A stretch of 64,000 bases of DNA from Adiantum capillus-veneris (GCA_014529385.2 CM043963.1:103832912-103896911); one strand, 5' to 3'; shown: positions 22,374-33,419, numbered from the stretch's first letter. Numbers and translations: made by a program. The notes: generated by a model not told the origin, from the sequence alone.

Positions 22374-22520
22374 GAGCAAAGTGCAGTGAATTCTAGTAAT
22401 GGTATGCAAAGTGCAATGAATTCTAGTAATGGTATGCAAAGTGCAATGAGTTCTATTAATGGTATGCAAAGTGCAATGAATTCTACTGATAAACAAAGTG
22501 TTAACAAATTTAACGAGCAA
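22374..22520 (+). repeat. In-frame 30-bp tandem repeat in the protease-RT linker
   Basis: Four copies of a 30-base unit (consensus caaagtgcaatgaattctag, then taatggtatg) run from about 22,377 and are followed by shorter decayed copies starting caaagtg. The unit is a multiple of three and encodes the decapeptide [10 protein letters not shown], so the expansion kept the reading frame. It lies between the protease and reverse transcriptase domains. Confidence 0.9.
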
Positions 22521-22539
22521 AGTGCTCTCAATTTTAGTT

Positions 22540-23225
22540 CTATAGAGAACCATGCAACTGTTGTAAAACAAACATTACAGGAATTACAAGATTTTCCATC
22601 CCAGCATAACTCTAGTTTACTTTCTCCTTTTGCACGGCAAAAGCTAACTCACTTACTCATGGAGTATAGTAATGTATTTTCAAGTGATTTACCACCGGGT
22701 TTACCCCCTACACATGATGTGCAGCATGGCATAGTTGTCTTGCCAGACACTAAACCGGTGAGTAAACCACCTTATCGTATGAGTGCCAAAGAAGCCAAGG
22801 AGGTTAAGAGTCAGTTGGCTGACTACCTCGCTCGTGGTCTCATTAGACCTAGCACTTCGCCTTGGGAATCACCAATTCTATTGGTAAAAAAGAAAGATGG
22901 TACTATGCGCATGTGCATAGATTATCGCGGATTAAATGTGATAACCATCAAGAACAAGTATCCTTTTCCTCGAGTGGATGAGTTGTTTGATCAACTCCAT
23001 GGGGCAAGATACTATACAAAGATAGATCTTTGTTCAGGATACCACCAGGTATGTATCCTACTACAAGATATCTCCAAAACTGCCTTTAGAACACGGTTCA
23101 GGCATTTTGAAATTTTGGTTATGCCTTTTGGTCTAACCAATGCTCCGGCTATATTTATGACACTCATGGATAGTGTCTTACGTCCCTATCTTGAAAAATT
23201 TGTTGTGGTTTTTCTTGATGACTGA
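22540..23225 (+). pseudogene. Reverse transcriptase of the chromovirus-like element
   Basis: This enzyme copies element RNA into DNA. In order: [75 protein letters not shown] (first catalytic Asp), [13 protein letters not shown], and FLDD (the YxDD box, 23,211-23,222). TGA follows FLDD at once, where family members continue ILIYS or similar. The next recognisable residues, [19 protein letters not shown], are in a shifted frame, so a few codons are missing at the catalytic loop's exit. The rest of the palm motifs are remarkably intact. The frame before 22,540 is linker. Confidence 0.9.
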
Positions 23226-23985
23226 AGATGAACACATAGAACACTTACGACTAGTGTTTGAACAGCTACGAGCTCACGTGCTGTATGCTAAGCAAAGCAA
23301 GTGCAATTTCTTTAAAACAAAGATACATTACCTCGTTTATGTGATCTCTTATTCAGGCATCAAGATGGACATTGACAAGGTTGCTGCCATTCTTTGATGG
23401 CCACATCCCAACACTATTGAGGAGCTTCAAATTTTTTTAGGCATGGTTGTATTTTATCGACAATATATCCGTGACTATGCCAAAATCACCGTTCCTATGA
23501 CGGATCAACTTAAAGCAAAAGGTAAGACCTTTTCTTGGGAAGAAGCCCAAAAATGCAGTTTCGAACAACTCAAGGTAGCTATAGCCACTGCTCCCATCCT
23601 AGCAATTGTCGACCCACTTAAGCCGTTTGTGGTAGAGACTAATGCTAGTGATAAAGCCATTGGTGCAGTACTTCTCCAGGAGGGAAGACCTATAGCCTTT
23701 GAAAGTAAAAAGTTAGATAGAGCTTAACAAAATTATTATGTCTATGAGAGAGAGCTCTATTCCATAATTCACGCTTTACGAAAGTGGCGACACTATTTAT
23801 ATGGTGCCGAGTTTGAAGTAGTTTTTGACCATGAGAGTATCAAATGGTTTACTACTCAATCAGACTTGAAGGGCCGTAAAGCTAGATGGGCAGAAATCCT
23901 TCAAGATTATGATTGTAAGCTACGATATTGCAAGGGGCGATATAATGTAGTAGCGGATGCACTAAGTCGGATGCCTCAGATTAAT
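23226..23985 (+). pseudogene. RT connection and RNase H region
   Basis: RNase H degrades the RNA strand of the hybrid. The segment runs from EHIEHLRLVFEQLRAH through LGMVVFYRQYIRDYAKI (RT thumb/connection) to PFVVETNASDKAIGAVLLQE, KWRHYLYGAEFEVVFDHESI and YNVVADALSRMPQ. All lie in one frame (23,173 onward), interrupted by TGA at 23,395-23,397 and TAA at 23,725-23,727. The first catalytic aspartate (VETDAS in relatives) is Asn here, at codon 23,641-23,643. The ADALSR end marker is intact. Confidence 0.88.
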
Positions 23986-25284
23986 TCACTTGGTTTCACG
24001 GAACTAAAGAGTGGATTTTTGGAGTCATTACGTGGCAAGTATGCACAAGATCAATCATATGCTAAAGTGTGGAGTGCAGTTTTAAAAACGGATCCCTCAC
24101 ACTCACATGTCTTTGAACAGCTAGATCAACATGTCTCTGCACACGCAAATAGAAACTCCAACACACAGAGCTCCACCCCTACTCAGGAAGAGCTTAAGCG
24201 ATGGAAGAGTTTTTCCATTGATGATGGCTATTTACTCCGCAAAGGTAGAGTATGTGTGCCAAAGGACTCAGACACTAAGCGCCAAATCTTATTTGAGTGT
24301 CACGATACTCCAAGCGCTGGTCATCGAGGTATCCGTAAGACGTATGCCTTAGTTCGACGGCAATTTTATTGGTCAGGCTTACATCATGATGTTCAAGAGT
24401 ACATACTAAACTGCCAACAGTGCCAAATTAGTAAGGTAGAGCACCTCAAGGTAGGTGGCCTTTTACATCCTTTAAAGATTCCACAACGTAAGTGGGAGAG
24501 TATCTCTATGGATTTTGTAGTAGGATTACCTACTACAAATCGTGGCCATGATGCCATTTGGGTAATTGTAGATCGTCTCACAAAGATGGGTCGATTCATT
24601 CCCACTAAGACTACGGTTAAGACACCGGAATTAGCACGGCTATTTGTAGAGCATATATATAAACTCTACGGTCTTCTAGATAGTATCATTAGTGACAGAG
24701 ATCGAAAGTTTGATAATCACTTCTGGAGAGTGGTGTTTCAAAAGTTGGAAACTAAACTTAATCTAAGTACGGTTGATCATCCAAAAACGGATGGTCAAAC
24801 AGAAAGAGTTAATCAAGTGCTAGAGGATATGCTACGAGCATACGTAAGCAAGAAGCAAACCAATTGGGAAGACTACTTAGCTATATTGGAATTTGCTTAT
24901 AATAGTTCAAAGCATGTGACTACAGGGTTTAGTCCATTTATGCTTTTATATGGATTTCAATCTAGATCACCTGTTACGGTGGGGTTGGCTAAGGAGAAGA
25001 TACAAGAAGCGAAGGATTTTCTCCAAGACCATTTTGACATGATTCGAGTTGCTCGACAGAATGTTAAGCAAGCTCAAGATCGATATAAGAAGTACGCAGA
25101 TGAGCATCGACGTCTTGCTACTTTCGAAGAAGGAGACAAGGTTTTCCTCAAAGTTCCTAAGCATTCAGAAAGTTTGAAGACGGGAAAAGTGGCTAAACTT
25201 TCACCATGCTATTGTGGACCGTTTACCATTCTCAAACGTATAGGTCAAGTGGCCTATAAGTTCACTCTTCCAGAGCACTCATGA
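23986..25284 (+). pseudogene. Integrase of the chromovirus-like element
   Basis: Integrase inserts the DNA copy into the chromosome. Seen: the HHCC zinc domain (HDTPSAGHRGIRKTY ... CQQCQ ending near 24,424), the catalytic triad D (MDFVVGLP, 24,511), D (SDRDRKF, 24,694) and E (TDGQTERVNQ, 24,802) with the usual spacing, and a C-terminal SPCYCGPFTILKRIG module equivalent to GPY/F. The open frame runs unbroken from 23,866 to TGA at 25,282-25,284, the longest intact stretch of the element. The stop lies where relatives continue S-R-V/I-H-P-V-F-H-V-S, so it probably arose by CGA to TGA. Confidence 0.93.
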
Positions 25285-25577
25285 GTTCATCCTGTTTTTC
25301 ATGTTAGCCGTTTACGAAAACAGCTAGGACAGAATGATAATGTCATTGACATAGGTGTGTTGGTTGACCTTATCGCACCGCCAACATTCCGCATAAGCCC
25401 GCAAAGATTTTGGATTCTCACGAGCTTCACACCAGACATCATGTCAAACGACAGGTGTTGGTAAAATGGCTAGATAGAACTGAAGAAGGTTCTACATGGG
25501 AGAATGTCTCGGCACTTAAGAAACGTTTTCCTACGTTCATTTTCGAGGATGAAAAGGATTCTCCAAGGGGGGGGTAA
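25285..25577 (+). pseudogene. C-terminal chromodomain-like segment of integrase
   Basis: After the TGA the same frame gives VHPVFHVSRLRKQLG. A one-base frame change near 25,400 then gives ILDSHELHTRHHVKRQVLVK, then WLDRTEEGSTWEN, ending at TAA 25,575-25,577 inside the purine tract boundary. The pattern (VLVKW-x6-STWE) matches the short chromodomains of plant chromoviruses, which bind modified histones and steer insertion into heterochromatin. Insertion in a satellite fits that role, by inference. Confidence 0.75.
25561..25577 (+). other. Polypurine tract
   Basis: A purine-rich run (aaggggggggtaa) directly before the 3' LTR at 25,578 is the expected plus-strand primer site. It overlaps the last codons and the stop of the chromodomain frame. 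Confidence 0.85.
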
Positions 25578-25700
25578 TGTAAGGACATGGGTCCTATGGG
25601 TAAGGCCACCGGCATGGTCGGACAATGTGTACGCTAGGGGGACGCTATAAGATAGCACGATTGGGTGGAGACTAGCACACGCATTACCACCACCCTTTCA
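25578..25700 (+). repeat. 3' LTR of the chromovirus-like element
   Basis: 123 bp, TGTAAGGACATGGG to CACCCTTTCA. It differs from the 5' LTR at about 11 sites, clustered in the last ten bases and around the ggcatggtcgg segment. It is followed by the target copy CCCTA. Confidence 0.95.
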
Positions 25701-25705
25701 CCCTA

Positions 25706-28700
25706 ACCATGCTCGATGCGTTGCTCCGAATCCCACAGGGGTTGCCGCCCCTTGACCTTCCTTCAAGCGCTGCTCCAAACCTCACGAGGGATGACGCCCC
25801 TAGACCCTGCTTGGGGTGCTACCCCCATTCCCGCAAGGGACTGCCACCCCTCATCTCTGCTTAGGGTGTTGCCCCAAATCCCACAGAGGTGCTGCCTCTT
25901 GACCCTGCTTGGGGTCCTACCCCCATTCTGGCAAGGGAGTGCCGCCCCTCATCCCTGCTCAGGGCGTTGCCCCGAATCCCATAGGGGCGCCGCCTCTTGA
26001 CCCTGCTCCCAGCGTTGCTGCGAACCCCACAGGGAATACTGCCCCTTGACACCGCTTGGGGAGCTGCACCAAACCCCGCGGGGGTTGCTTCCTCTCGACC
26101 CTCCCCGGAAATCGCATCAGGAGATGACAAGGGGCTGCCACCCCTTGAACACACTTGGGGCGCTGTCCCAAACCTCGCGGGGGTTGCCGCCCATTGACGT
26201 TGCCTTGAACCCCACAAGGGCCGCCTCCAATCGACCTTGCTCAAGGCATTTCCCTGAACCCCAGAAGGGCCGCCTCCAATTGACCTTGCTCACGGTGCTA
26301 CCTCGAACCCCACGGAGGCTGCCGCCCCTCGAACGTACTCAAGGCGTTGCCCCCAAACCCCACAGGTGCAAGTGCATGTTGATCTTACTTGGGGCGCTGT
26401 CCCAAACCCTATGGGGACTGCTGCCCCTCCACCCTGCTCTGGGAATTGCCCCAAACTCCACAGGGGCTGCCACCCCTTGACCCTGCTTGAGAAACTCTAT
26501 GGGGGCTCCAACCCCTCGACCATACTCGAAGCGCTTCCCCTAACCCCCACATGGGCTGTTGCCCCTGGACCTCGGTTGGGGCAATGTCCCACACCCCTCG
26601 AGGGACTGTTGTCCCTTGATCTTGCTCGAGGCAACGCCCCTTGACCGCGATTGGGACGCTAACTCAAACCCTACGGGGGCTGCCGCCCCTCAACCCTGCT
26701 TGGGACGTTGCCCCGAACCCATGGGGGCTGGCGCCCATTGACCTAGCTTTGGGCATTTTCCCAAACCCCATGGGGGCTGCCATCCCTTGACCCTACTCGG
26801 GGTGTTTCCCCAATCCCAACAATTGTCGTCCCTTGACCCCACTTGGGGCGCTTCCCCGAACGCCACAGCTGCCACCCTTTGACCCCGTTTGGGGCGGTGC
26901 CCCAAACCATGCAGGGGTTGTTGGCCCTCGATTGTGCTTGTTTGAAAAAAAGGTGCGGGGTGCTTCTCCTCTACCCTTGACGCTTGCTTGGGGTGTTTCC
27001 CCAAATCCCGCGCGGGCTGCGGCCCCTCGACCCTGCTCGGCATGTTGCCCCAAACCCCACAGGGTATGTTGCCCCTTGACCCTGCTTGCGGCGCTGTCCT
27101 AAACTATGTGGGAGTTGTCGCCCCCAACCTTGATCGAGGTGTTGCCCTAAGCCCCACCAGGGCTACCGCCCCTCGATCCTGCTCCGGGCGCTACCCTGAA
27201 TCCCGTGAGAACTGCGGCCCTAGACCCTGATTGAGGCACTGCCCCGAACCCCCCTCAACCCTACTCAGGGTGTTTCCCCAAACCCTACAGGGGCGCCGCC
27301 CCTTGACCCTACTTTTGGCATTTCCCCAAATCCTATGGGGGCTACCGCCCCTTGACCCTACTCAAGTCGTTGCCCCGAACCCCATAGCTTCCGCCCCTTG
27401 ACCACGCTTGGGGCGCTATCCCAAACCACATGGGGGCGGCGGGTCCTCAACCCTACTTGTTTTTTGAAAATAGGCGCGAGACGCTTCTTCTCGACCCTTG
27501 ATCCCGCTTGGGTCGCTACCCCAAATCCCACAGGGGCTACTACCCCTCCACCTTGCTCGGGGGGTTGCCCCAAACCCCAGAGGGGCTGCCGCCCCTAGAC
27601 CTCGCTTGGGGTTCTCCCTGAAACACTGTGGGGGCTACTACCCCCTGATGCTTCTCAGGGCGTTTCCCCGAACCCCGTGAGGGTTGCGGCCCCTGGACTG
27701 TGCTTGAGGCACTTCCCCAAACCCCACGAGGGGATGCCGCTCCCTCGACTCTGCTCGAGGCATTTCCCCAAACTCTGCGGGGGACTGCCGCCCCTTGACC
27801 CTACTTGGGGTATTGCCCCAAACTCCACAGGGGATACCACCCCTTGACCCCACTTGGGAAGCTGCCCCAAACCCTGTGGGGATTGTTGTTGGTCGACCCC
27901 GCCCGACAATCGTGCAGGGAGGTGAAAAGGGGTTGCCGCCCCTTGAACTCACTTGGGGCGTTGTCCCAAACCTCCTGGGGGATGCTGCCGCTCGACCCTA
28001 CTCAAAAGGCTGCCTGGAATCCCAGAGGGGCTACCACCCCTTGACCTTGTTTGGGGCACTTCCCTCAACATCACGAGGGCTGCCGCCCCTCGACCGTGCT
28101 CGGAGCATTGCCCCGAACCCCGTAGAAGCTGCCACCCCTTGACCCCGCTTCGGGCACTGCCCCAGACCCCACGGAGGCTACCGCTCGTTGACCCTGCTCG
28201 AGGCGTTTCCCTGAACCCCATAGGGGCTTCCACCCTTTAACCCCTCTTGGAGCTCTGCCCCAAATGCTATGAAGGGCTGCTGCCCCTTGGCCTTGCTTGG
28301 GGCGTTAACTCGAACCCCTCAATCACTTCCCCCCGACCCCCCCCGGCAATGGTGCGAACCCCACATATGTTGCCCTAAACCCCGAAAGAGTTGCATCCCC
28401 TTGACTCTGCTCACAGCATTGCCCCGAACCCTAGAGGGGCTTCTGTCCCTTGCCGGCTTAATGTGTTGTCCCAAATCTTGCGGGGGAGTGCCTCCTCTCG
28501 ACCCTACTCGGGGTGCTGACCCGAACCCCATAGGGGTTGCTGCCTCTCAACCAGCTTGGGACGTTTCTCTAAAAACCACGGGGGCTTCCGCCCCTCGACC
28601 CTTCTCGGGGTGTTTCCCTGAACCCCATAGGGGCTACTACCCCTGGACTTTTCTTGGAGAGCTGCCCCAAAACCCATTGGGACTACTGTCCCTCGACCCT

Positions 28701-29155
28701 GCTCGGTACATTGGCCCAAACTCCACAGGAGCTACCGCCCCTTTACCGTGCTTGGGACACTGTCCCAAACCCTGCAGGGACTGCTACCCCTCGATCCTTC
28801 TCACTGCGTTTTCAAGAACCCCATAGGGGTTGTCGCCCTTGGACCACGCTTGGGGCATTGCCCCAAACTCCGCTGGGGATTTCATCCCTCAACCCTACTC
28901 AGGCGTTTCCCTGAACCCCACAGGCACTGCCCCGCTTCCCCTTGTCACCCCTTGACCCCTCTTGGGGCGCTGCCCCAAATCTCATGAGGGTTTCCGCTTC
29001 TTTACCTTGTAGGGGCGTTGCCCCAAATCCCACAAGAACTGCTTCTCCTAGATCTCGCTTGGGACACTGTCCCACACCCGGCAGGGACTGTCGCCTTGAC
29101 CCTACTTGGGGCGTTGCCCCGAACCCCACATGAAATGCCTCCCCTTGACCCCGCA
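25706..29155. repeat. GC-rich dimeric satellite array, right part
   Basis: Continuation of the same A/B alternating array of about 49-bp monomers after the retrotransposon. 'aatcgcatcaggagatgacaagg'-type variant units occur near 26,105 and 27,901, and a 'ccggcaatggtgcgaacccc' unit near 28,341. Two units at about 26,935 and 27,449 carry a different insert ('tttgaaaa..agg.gcg', then 'gcttcttctc'). The array ends near 29,155 after 'ccttgaccccgc'. Taken with the left part, about 11 kb and roughly 225 monomers are present. Confidence 0.93.
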
Positions 29156-29289
29156 CATGACTCAAAAAGTGTAAGAAGCACTAGCTTCTACTTTTTATCT
29201 TTCAACTGAGTCTATTCAAAGGGTTTCATGCATTGATTGTTGTGGAAAAAATGTTGTCAACTTGCAAATCGTGATTTGTTGAAAAGATT

Positions 29290-31370
29290 ACAGTAATAAT
29301 TTTGGGGAGGGACTCAAAAAGCACGCACAAATTATGTATATGATGTTCTCTCTATATGCTATCAAAAAGATGATAAGATGTGATACCAATTCAAGATAAA
29401 TGGATCTATTGTTTGCTGCACAACATGGTATGAGCTACATGGAATACCAAAGACATCATTTTGTCGCTACAAGGAAAATTTTGAAAACGGTGTGCACCAA
29501 TATGTGCATGGTAACACATGTACATTGAGAAGAGGACTTCAACATACTAGTTTACCAAGAGCACTATTAAATGAGTTTGTGGTAAAAACTCTGACAAGAT
29601 GCCACATAGAAGATGCCAACTGAGTCTCTCTTGATGGCTCAAGAGAGACTCAATTAGTGATTCCATCAATGGACAAACAAGTTGAAATTTTAAGCGAAAT
29701 CAACACAACATTGGACCAAATGGGCTATGAGAAGAATTTATCTCAATCTTCTTTCGGTAGAATTTGGAACAAAGAGTATCCACACGTCACTTTAACAAAG
29801 ACAAGTGAGTTCTCTAAGTGCAATGTCTGTAGTTCAATCAAGGCAAGGCTAGAAGCTAAATCTTCTCTTGAAGCGATAGCTCTTCTCTTGAGAGAAAGAG
29901 AATTTCACATGGCACAACAGAAGAGTTGTAGGAGCTTATATTATGCATGGCATACATATTCAGAAACTCAACCACAAAAGTATGTTTGTATAATACATGA
30001 TAAGATGGATCAAAAGAAGACTGCCATTCCTAGATTATGCATTGTTTCTAAGGGTGTGGATTCAGGATACAATTTGCAGGTGGCTTTGATAGGTATGATC
30101 ACTCATGGCCATGGAGAAGGTCATTATTGTCACTTTGTCTTGAATGGTTTGTGGCCAGCTGATCCAAATCTTACAACTGGTTCAATTGCTAATTGTTTAC
30201 ATAAATTAGAGAGGATAGATAAGAATCCTCTTGGTGATCTAGCAACAAATGTTCTACCAAGGAGTAGTATCTCTCTACTACATGCTTTGAACTCAAGGGA
30301 TGTTTTAGACCACCACACTTGATGGATACATTGCGAAATAGCATGTCTTTATCTCCAACACCATTTTTGCTTGAAAAGGTTCCCAATTTCAAGCAATATT
30401 GTGATGGTTATCTTGTGATGGACAAGACATACTTGCTGGCCATTCCAAACCACTCACTTCAACTTAGGTTTTTATGCAGGATGAGACACCAATGATGCAA
30501 GTATAAGGCACATGTAGGTGTATCAAGTTGGAGTGGAAGTATTTGCCTTTGGAAAACAGACATAGAAGGCAATCCAATGTTACCACATGGAGATCCACCT
30601 TTGGTGCCAATGGCAGAATATGTCAAGGCTCATTAGGAATTTATTTTAGGGTTGAATAATTATATTAAGTGTTGGATAAATCTAGGGAATAGTTCAAATG
30701 TGCCATGGTATTATAGACCTGTGATAGATTACTGGAGTAAGGTGATTGAGAACCTTGGAAAAGCAACCATATTAGAGGAAGGCTTGTATGAAAATTTTTG
30801 ACCAACAACTCAGGACTCTTATCACCTACAATCCATTACAATGAGCTTACAACAAGGAGCAGACAAATTCCTAGGCCTTGAAGAGTTGAATAATCATTTT
30901 TGTGGTCCTCAACGAGATAGACCAAGGTAAGAGTTTAACCCTATGTCTGATAGGCACCAAGGTGACTTTGTTATGCTAGTTCCAAGTGACATAGAAATCT
31001 ATCTAGTTTGACTCGCAATGGCTTTATCAGACATTGATAACGAGCCTACATCACCAAAATACAAAAAAAAAATTTGATTCAATATTGGGCACCTTGTGCA
31101 AGAAAGAGTGGGATGACGGACACTCAAGCTTACATTAATTGTTGGAAGGGTTTTTCGGCTATCAAAAACTGCAAGATCCCACAAGTGTGGGAAACCGTAG
31201 ATACAATCGTTTGGTCATGGAGACCCAACAAAGAAGGACCATTTTCTAGAATTAAGATTCCAAAAAGTCATGCTCTAAAAGCTAAAGCAAGTATTACTCG
31301 TGCACATCAACCATGCTTGGATCAAAATTTGGATATGGCATCAAATTTGGAGTAGATTATGCGGAGCTTC
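29290..31370 (+). pseudogene. DUF7869-like transposon-associated pseudogene
   Basis: A decayed plus-strand coding region. From about 29,402 the frame reads CCTTWYELHGIPKTSFCRYK, then a TGA at 29,621-29,623. The open part, 29,657-30,322, has a helix-type SFGRIWNKEYPHV, a CNVCSSIKARLE motif, IHDKMDQKKTAIPRL, then MITHGHGEGHYCHFVLNG and WPADPNLTTGSIANCL. This order (zinc-like CxxC, D-x-M-D-Q-x-K-T, G-x-x-x-H-G) matches the widespread DUF7869 family of unknown function, often found in transposon-like genes. Beyond 30,322 the frame changes (MDTLRNSMSLSPTPFLLEKV at 30,321 onward) and several stops follow up to about 31,370. No terminal repeats were found. DUF7869 assignment is from memory. Confidence 0.55.
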
Positions 31371-32230
31371 TATTGTGACTATAAGAGTCAATTTTGTAAA
31401 CAAGATTTCTAGATGTATCAATCTTTCTTTCTTTTATTTAATTAAGAGTGTTTCTTCAAATTCATGCTTTGTTCATCCTCTTGACTTTTGGTGTTTATCA
31501 ACGCCATAATCCAATAATATTTTCACTCTATCTTATCAACAAGTTTGTCTCCTTTTTTTCCACTTTAAGTTGGAAAATCCCAAATTACATGAATTTGATC
31601 AATTTGGAAATTCCCATAATGTGGGGTTTTTACCAAAATACCTAATATAGTCTTTTCAATGCAAGTTCTGAAATTCGTCGGTATAGAGTTAGTACGAATT
31701 ATGGCATTTATGCTTTGAAAGTGTGACATTGTGTAGTTTCAAGAACCAAAATATTATTTTCTTCATTTTTTCAGAATGGATTTAATTCCAAAAAACCAAT
31801 TTTCAGAGTAACGTAATCCTCTTTCTCATTGGTCAAACTCCACTCTCTCTCAAGAACTAAAAGGCCCGAAAGTGAGTCCAAGTTTCTCCTAATGCATACA
31901 CAAAGAGAATAGAGGACACATAGAGATGGAGATTCTCAAGCTTCTTCTTTTTTGTCACTTCAAGAAAAAGATAAGGGCTACAAAGCATGCCATGAAAATT
32001 ATATCTAAATTTCTAAATGTATTTTCCATCTTAATTTGTCCATTTAAGTTTGGGGAAAATAAAAGAGAACAAGTGAAGTTGACAAAAGGGCTTATAGTGT
32101 TGAGATGTAGAGAGAAAGAGAGAGAGATGAGACAAGAGACACACCATGTACGCTCCCAAAGATTGATTCATATTGATGATAAGATATAAATATATAGGTG
32201 AGACCAAGTTGACTAGAGTGAGCCATATAT
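31371..32230. other. AT-rich DNA without recognised genes
   Basis: No gene recognised. Its right end may be the 3' LTR of the minus-strand copia element, which would start at 32,240 and run leftwards; the far end of that LTR was not located. Confidence 0.4.
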
Positions 32231-32488
32231 AGCTCCAACACACCCACTCAAACAAAGGTCTCTAGCTTTGGATAAAAAAACCCTTGGGGAGTTAAAGGAA
32301 AAAACCCAAGCCCCTATACAATGTGAAAATATGAACCAGTGATGATGATGTGAAAGTGAGTTGTGTATCTATTTACAAATATACAAGTGACTCACAGATC
32401 ACAGTGTGAAAGTGTGGAGTGTGTATAGTGCATGATACCTATATGATTACAATGTCATATGTACAAAACTATAACAATAGCAGAGAAG

Positions 32489-32776
32489 CTAATCTAGAAA
32501 GAGTGAGGCCGAACCCACTCCAAGCTTCGAGCACAAGAGGATGAAGTGTGACTCATTGAGGTCTTTGGTAGGAATGTCTACAATCATCTGGTCACTTGGA
32601 CACTGTTCAACCATTATGGTGCCTTTGCGTACTTCATACCTGACATAATGATAATGCACATCAATGTGCTTTGACTTATTATCTTTGACATAGTCTTTTG
32701 CAAGACTAATAGCACTCTGGTTGTCACACTGCAAGAGTGTGCTAGAAAGAGGAGGATGATCAATATCAACCAGCAT
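32489..32776 (-). pseudogene. Ty1/copia RNase H C-terminal fragment
   Basis: 95 codons. LLQCDNQSAISLAKDYVKDN, then SKHIDVHYHYVRYEVRKGTI, then QMIVDIPTKDLNESHF. This is the standard copia RNase H ending (DNQSAI-LA, K-H-I-D-x-R-Y-H-x-x-R, ADI-F-TK-L), with the family's ADIFTK altered to VDIPTK. RNase H removes the RNA template after reverse transcription. The upstream catalytic portion is not joined in frame. It ends with TAG/TGA-type termination at 32,489. Confidence 0.9.
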
Positions 32777-33419
32777 TTATCAAAACCAAATTAGTTCACG
32801 AGCAGCAAGTGATGCTGCAACATATTCTAACTCAGGCATATAAATTGCAACACATCATTGTTTCTTGTTGGTCCAAGAAATAAGACAACCATTTATAAAG
32901 AAGAAATTTCGACTAGTAAATCGCATAGATAAATGTGAGCTTGCCTAGTCTACATATGTGTAACCCAAAAGAGAAAGAGATTGCATAGGAGATCCATGCC
33001 ATGAACAAGATCACGACATTAAAGATCAAGGAGTTTTGAGAAATCAACATGAACAAAACGGTGATGCCATACTTTGGAATCATGATCACCTAGAGCAGTG
33101 ACAATATTTGCTACAACATCATTTGAGAGAGAGTTCAAACAAATTACCGTTTCAAAGATCAATGGCTATAGTTTGTTCATCTTTCTCAATTCGGCATTTG
33201 GTATGATCAAACCCAACAAAGAGACCAAGATCAACACGTCTAGAAACTGAAAGAAGATTATGTTGAAGATATAGTACATGTAATACTCCTCACAAAATTC
33301 GAGTGAAAGAAGATAAGGTACCAATATATAAATCTCCAATAATCTTTACTTGACAAGTTGTATCATCAGCAAGATAACCATCACATTGAAATGGTAGTGG
33401 ATGGTAGTTCTGGATCCAC

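Larger units (their letters stand above)
19878..25700 (+). mobile_element. Chromodomain Ty3/gypsy LTR retrotransposon with 123-bp LTRs
   Basis: A complete but mutated element of 5.8 kb inserted in the GC-rich satellite. It has matching LTRs (19,878-20,000 and 25,578-25,700), a primer-binding site, gag with a zinc knuckle, protease, reverse transcriptase, RNase H, integrase, a chromodomain-like end and a purine tract, in the standard gypsy order. The 5-bp target duplication CCCTA flanks both ends (19,873-19,877 and 25,701-25,705). The LTRs differ at about 11 of 123 positions (about 9%), mostly transitions, so the insertion is old. Nonsense codons and frameshifts occur in every module, so it is not autonomous. 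The LTRs are unusually short for a full-length chromovirus. Confidence 0.95.

Noticed and set aside
12304-29155. CRISPR-like array
   Set aside because: Repeats are contiguous, diverged and without unique spacers of constant size. The context is plant nuclear DNA with LTR elements.
12333-29165. Dozens of Pro/Leu/Thr-rich and Gly/Arg-rich open frames on both strands across the GC-rich region
   Set aside because: They follow the 49-bp satellite period, overlap in all frames and on both strands, and change frame with every indel. They are a by-product of a stop-poor repeat, not genes.
32031-32255. Minus-strand 74-codon protein at the copia LTR-like start
   Set aside because: It is short, AT-rich, without domain, and lies in presumed LTR sequence.
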